This document shows positions 63,106-64,000 of a stretch of 64,000 nt of DNA, piece by piece. The position numbers were made by a program, and so were the translations under genes. The stretch comes from Marseilla massiliensis (lineage in GTDB: Bacteria > Bacteroidota > Bacteroidia > Bacteroidales > Bacteroidaceae): NCBI RefSeq assembly GCF_016899855.1, contig NZ_JACJJG010000001.1, positions 1 to 64,000 on the forward strand. The letters are read 5' to 3'. The stretch's first letter is position 1; each line of letters opens with the position of its first letter. The notes beneath the pieces are model-generated. The model ran no database searches, was not told the DNA's origin, and was given only the letters and a program-made list of their open reading frames with translations.

Positions 63106-64000
63106 ATGAATATTTTGGTAACCGGCGCAAACGGCCAGCTTGGCAACGAGATGCGCATAGTAAGCGGACAGACCGCAGACAATTACATATTTACCGACGT
63201 GGTTAACATCGAGGGCGTCGAAACCACGCTGCTCGACATAACCGACGCGGATGCAGTAAGGCGCATCGTGAAGGAAAACGGCGTGCGCTGCATAGTCAAC
63301 TGCGCTGCCTATACGAACGTGGACAAGGCCGAGAGCGACGAGGCTCTCTGCCGTAAGCTCAACGCCGAGGCTCCGAAGATACTTGCCGGGGGCATGAAGG
63401 AAGTAGGCGGCCTGCTCATTCAGATTTCGACCGACTACGTGTTCGGCGGCGACCCGTACAACACCCCGTGCCGCGAGGACCAGAAGGGCACTCCGACGGG
63501 AGTCTACGGCGCTACCAAGCTCGAGGGCGAGCAGAACATCGAGGCCGTAAGCTGCGACCACGTAATAATACGTACCGCATGGCTGTATTCCGAGTTCGGA
63601 AAGAACTTCGTCAAGACCATGCTCAACCTGACGGCCACGAAGCCCAAGCTGAACGTGGTGTTCGACCAGGCAGGCACCCCGACCTACGCCTACGACCTGG
63701 CAGTGGTTATAAAGACCGTGCTTGCCGACTATGCGGCTGAGAATCCGCAGTCGGGCTACAGCAAGACTGGCGTCTACCACTTCAGCAACGAAGGCGTATG
63801 CTCATGGTACGACTTCACGAAGAAGATAGCCGAACTTGCAGGCAACACCGGTTGCGACATCCAGCCCTGCCACAGCGACGAGTTCCCCAGCCCCGTGACA
63901 CGCCCTGCATACTCCGTGCTCGACAAGACAAAGATAAAGCAGGTGTTCGGAGTAAGCGTCCCTTACTGGACCGACTCGCTTAAAATATGTATGGACAACA
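63106..64000 (+). CDS. rfbD: dTDP-4-dehydrorhamnose reductase, 3' end cut by the window
   Basis: The last enzyme of dTDP-L-rhamnose synthesis, a short-chain dehydrogenase that reduces dTDP-4-dehydrorhamnose with NAD(P)H. The start ATG is at 63106; the NAD(P)-binding motif TGANGQLGNE (residues 6-15), the STDYVFGG block (about 108-115) and the catalytic YGATK (about 134-138) are all present. About 298 codons are inside the window and the frame is still open, so a few residues are missing. dTDP-rhamnose feeds surface polysaccharides, so the gene may belong to the polysaccharide locus behind the phase switch or be an ordinary chromosomal gene next to it. Confidence 0.93.
   Translation, partial: MNILVTGANGQLGNEMRIVSGQTADNYIFTDVVNIEGVETTLLDITDADAVRRIVKENGVRCIVNCAAYTNVDKAESDEALCRKLNAEAPKILAGGMKEVGGLLIQISTDYVFGGDPYNTPCREDQKGTPTGVYGATKLEGEQNIEAVSCDHVIIRTAWLYSEFGKNFVKTMLNLTATKPKLNVVFDQAGTPTYAYDLAVVIKTVLADYAAENPQSGYSKTGVYHFSNEGVCSWYDFTKKIAELAGNTGCDIQPCHSDEFPSPVTRPAYSVLDKTKIKQVFGVSVPYWTDSLKICMDN

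Overview
The window looks like a chromosome segment from a Bacteroidales gut or rumen bacterium, most probably a Prevotellaceae member. The grounds are paired SusC/SusD-type glycan loci, lipoproteins with Bacteroidetes-style lipoboxes, promoters of the TAnnTTTG type, a Bacteroidales-type conjugation operon (DUF4134/DUF4133/TraG/TraJ/TraK/TraM/TraN order) and a UpxY-type NusG paralogue. No rRNA, complete tRNA, CRISPR array or insertion sequence was seen.

Layout. (1) 1-2.6 kb: the end of one polysaccharide-utilisation locus (PUL), with a susD gene disturbed by a perfect 54-bp inverted repeat and followed by a beta-helix-type lipoprotein. (2) 3.0-26.4 kb, all on the minus strand: a complete PUL. 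It holds a hybrid sensor/AraC-type regulator, two GH5 endoglycanases, a GH94 phosphorylase, a GPH-family sugar symporter, SusC, SusD, a surface glycan-binding lipoprotein, two GH3 enzymes and a GH51 arabinofuranosidase. The set fits surface capture and cutting of a beta-1,4-glucan-containing hemicellulose, import, trimming in the periplasm and phosphorolysis in the cytoplasm. A 118-bp sequence is repeated upstream of both GH5 genes and is the best candidate for the regulator's operator. (3) 26.7-36.2 kb: accessory DNA, AT-richer on inspection, with a Septu-like pair (AAA ATPase plus HNH nuclease) behind an Xre gene, a divergent Xre gene, DNA-binding and primase/helicase genes, and an AbiE toxin-antitoxin pair. 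(4) 36.7-56.2 kb: a long co-directional conjugation operon encoding a type IV secretion apparatus, coupling protein and lysozyme, with inserted cargo (a fimbrillin-like lipoprotein, a BRO/KilAC antirepressor, a DUF1566-like lipoprotein). No relaxase was recognised. (5) 56.3-63.0 kb: a tyrosine recombinase, a 200-bp segment bounded by perfect 22-bp inverted repeats and carrying an outward promoter, a long leader with a short ORF, a 500-aa UpxY-like antiterminator, genes of unknown function and a truncated second recombinase. (6) 63.1 kb to the end: dTDP-4-dehydrorhamnose reductase, cut by the window edge.

The recurrent theme is reversible on/off switching. The invertible promoter at 57550-57749 is the clearest case. 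An 11-base C tract sits inside the start of the PUL regulator, and the susD inverted repeat may be a third example or an assembly chimera. The most novel candidate is the recombinase, invertible promoter, long UpxY-like protein and unknown-gene module at 56.3-63.0 kb.
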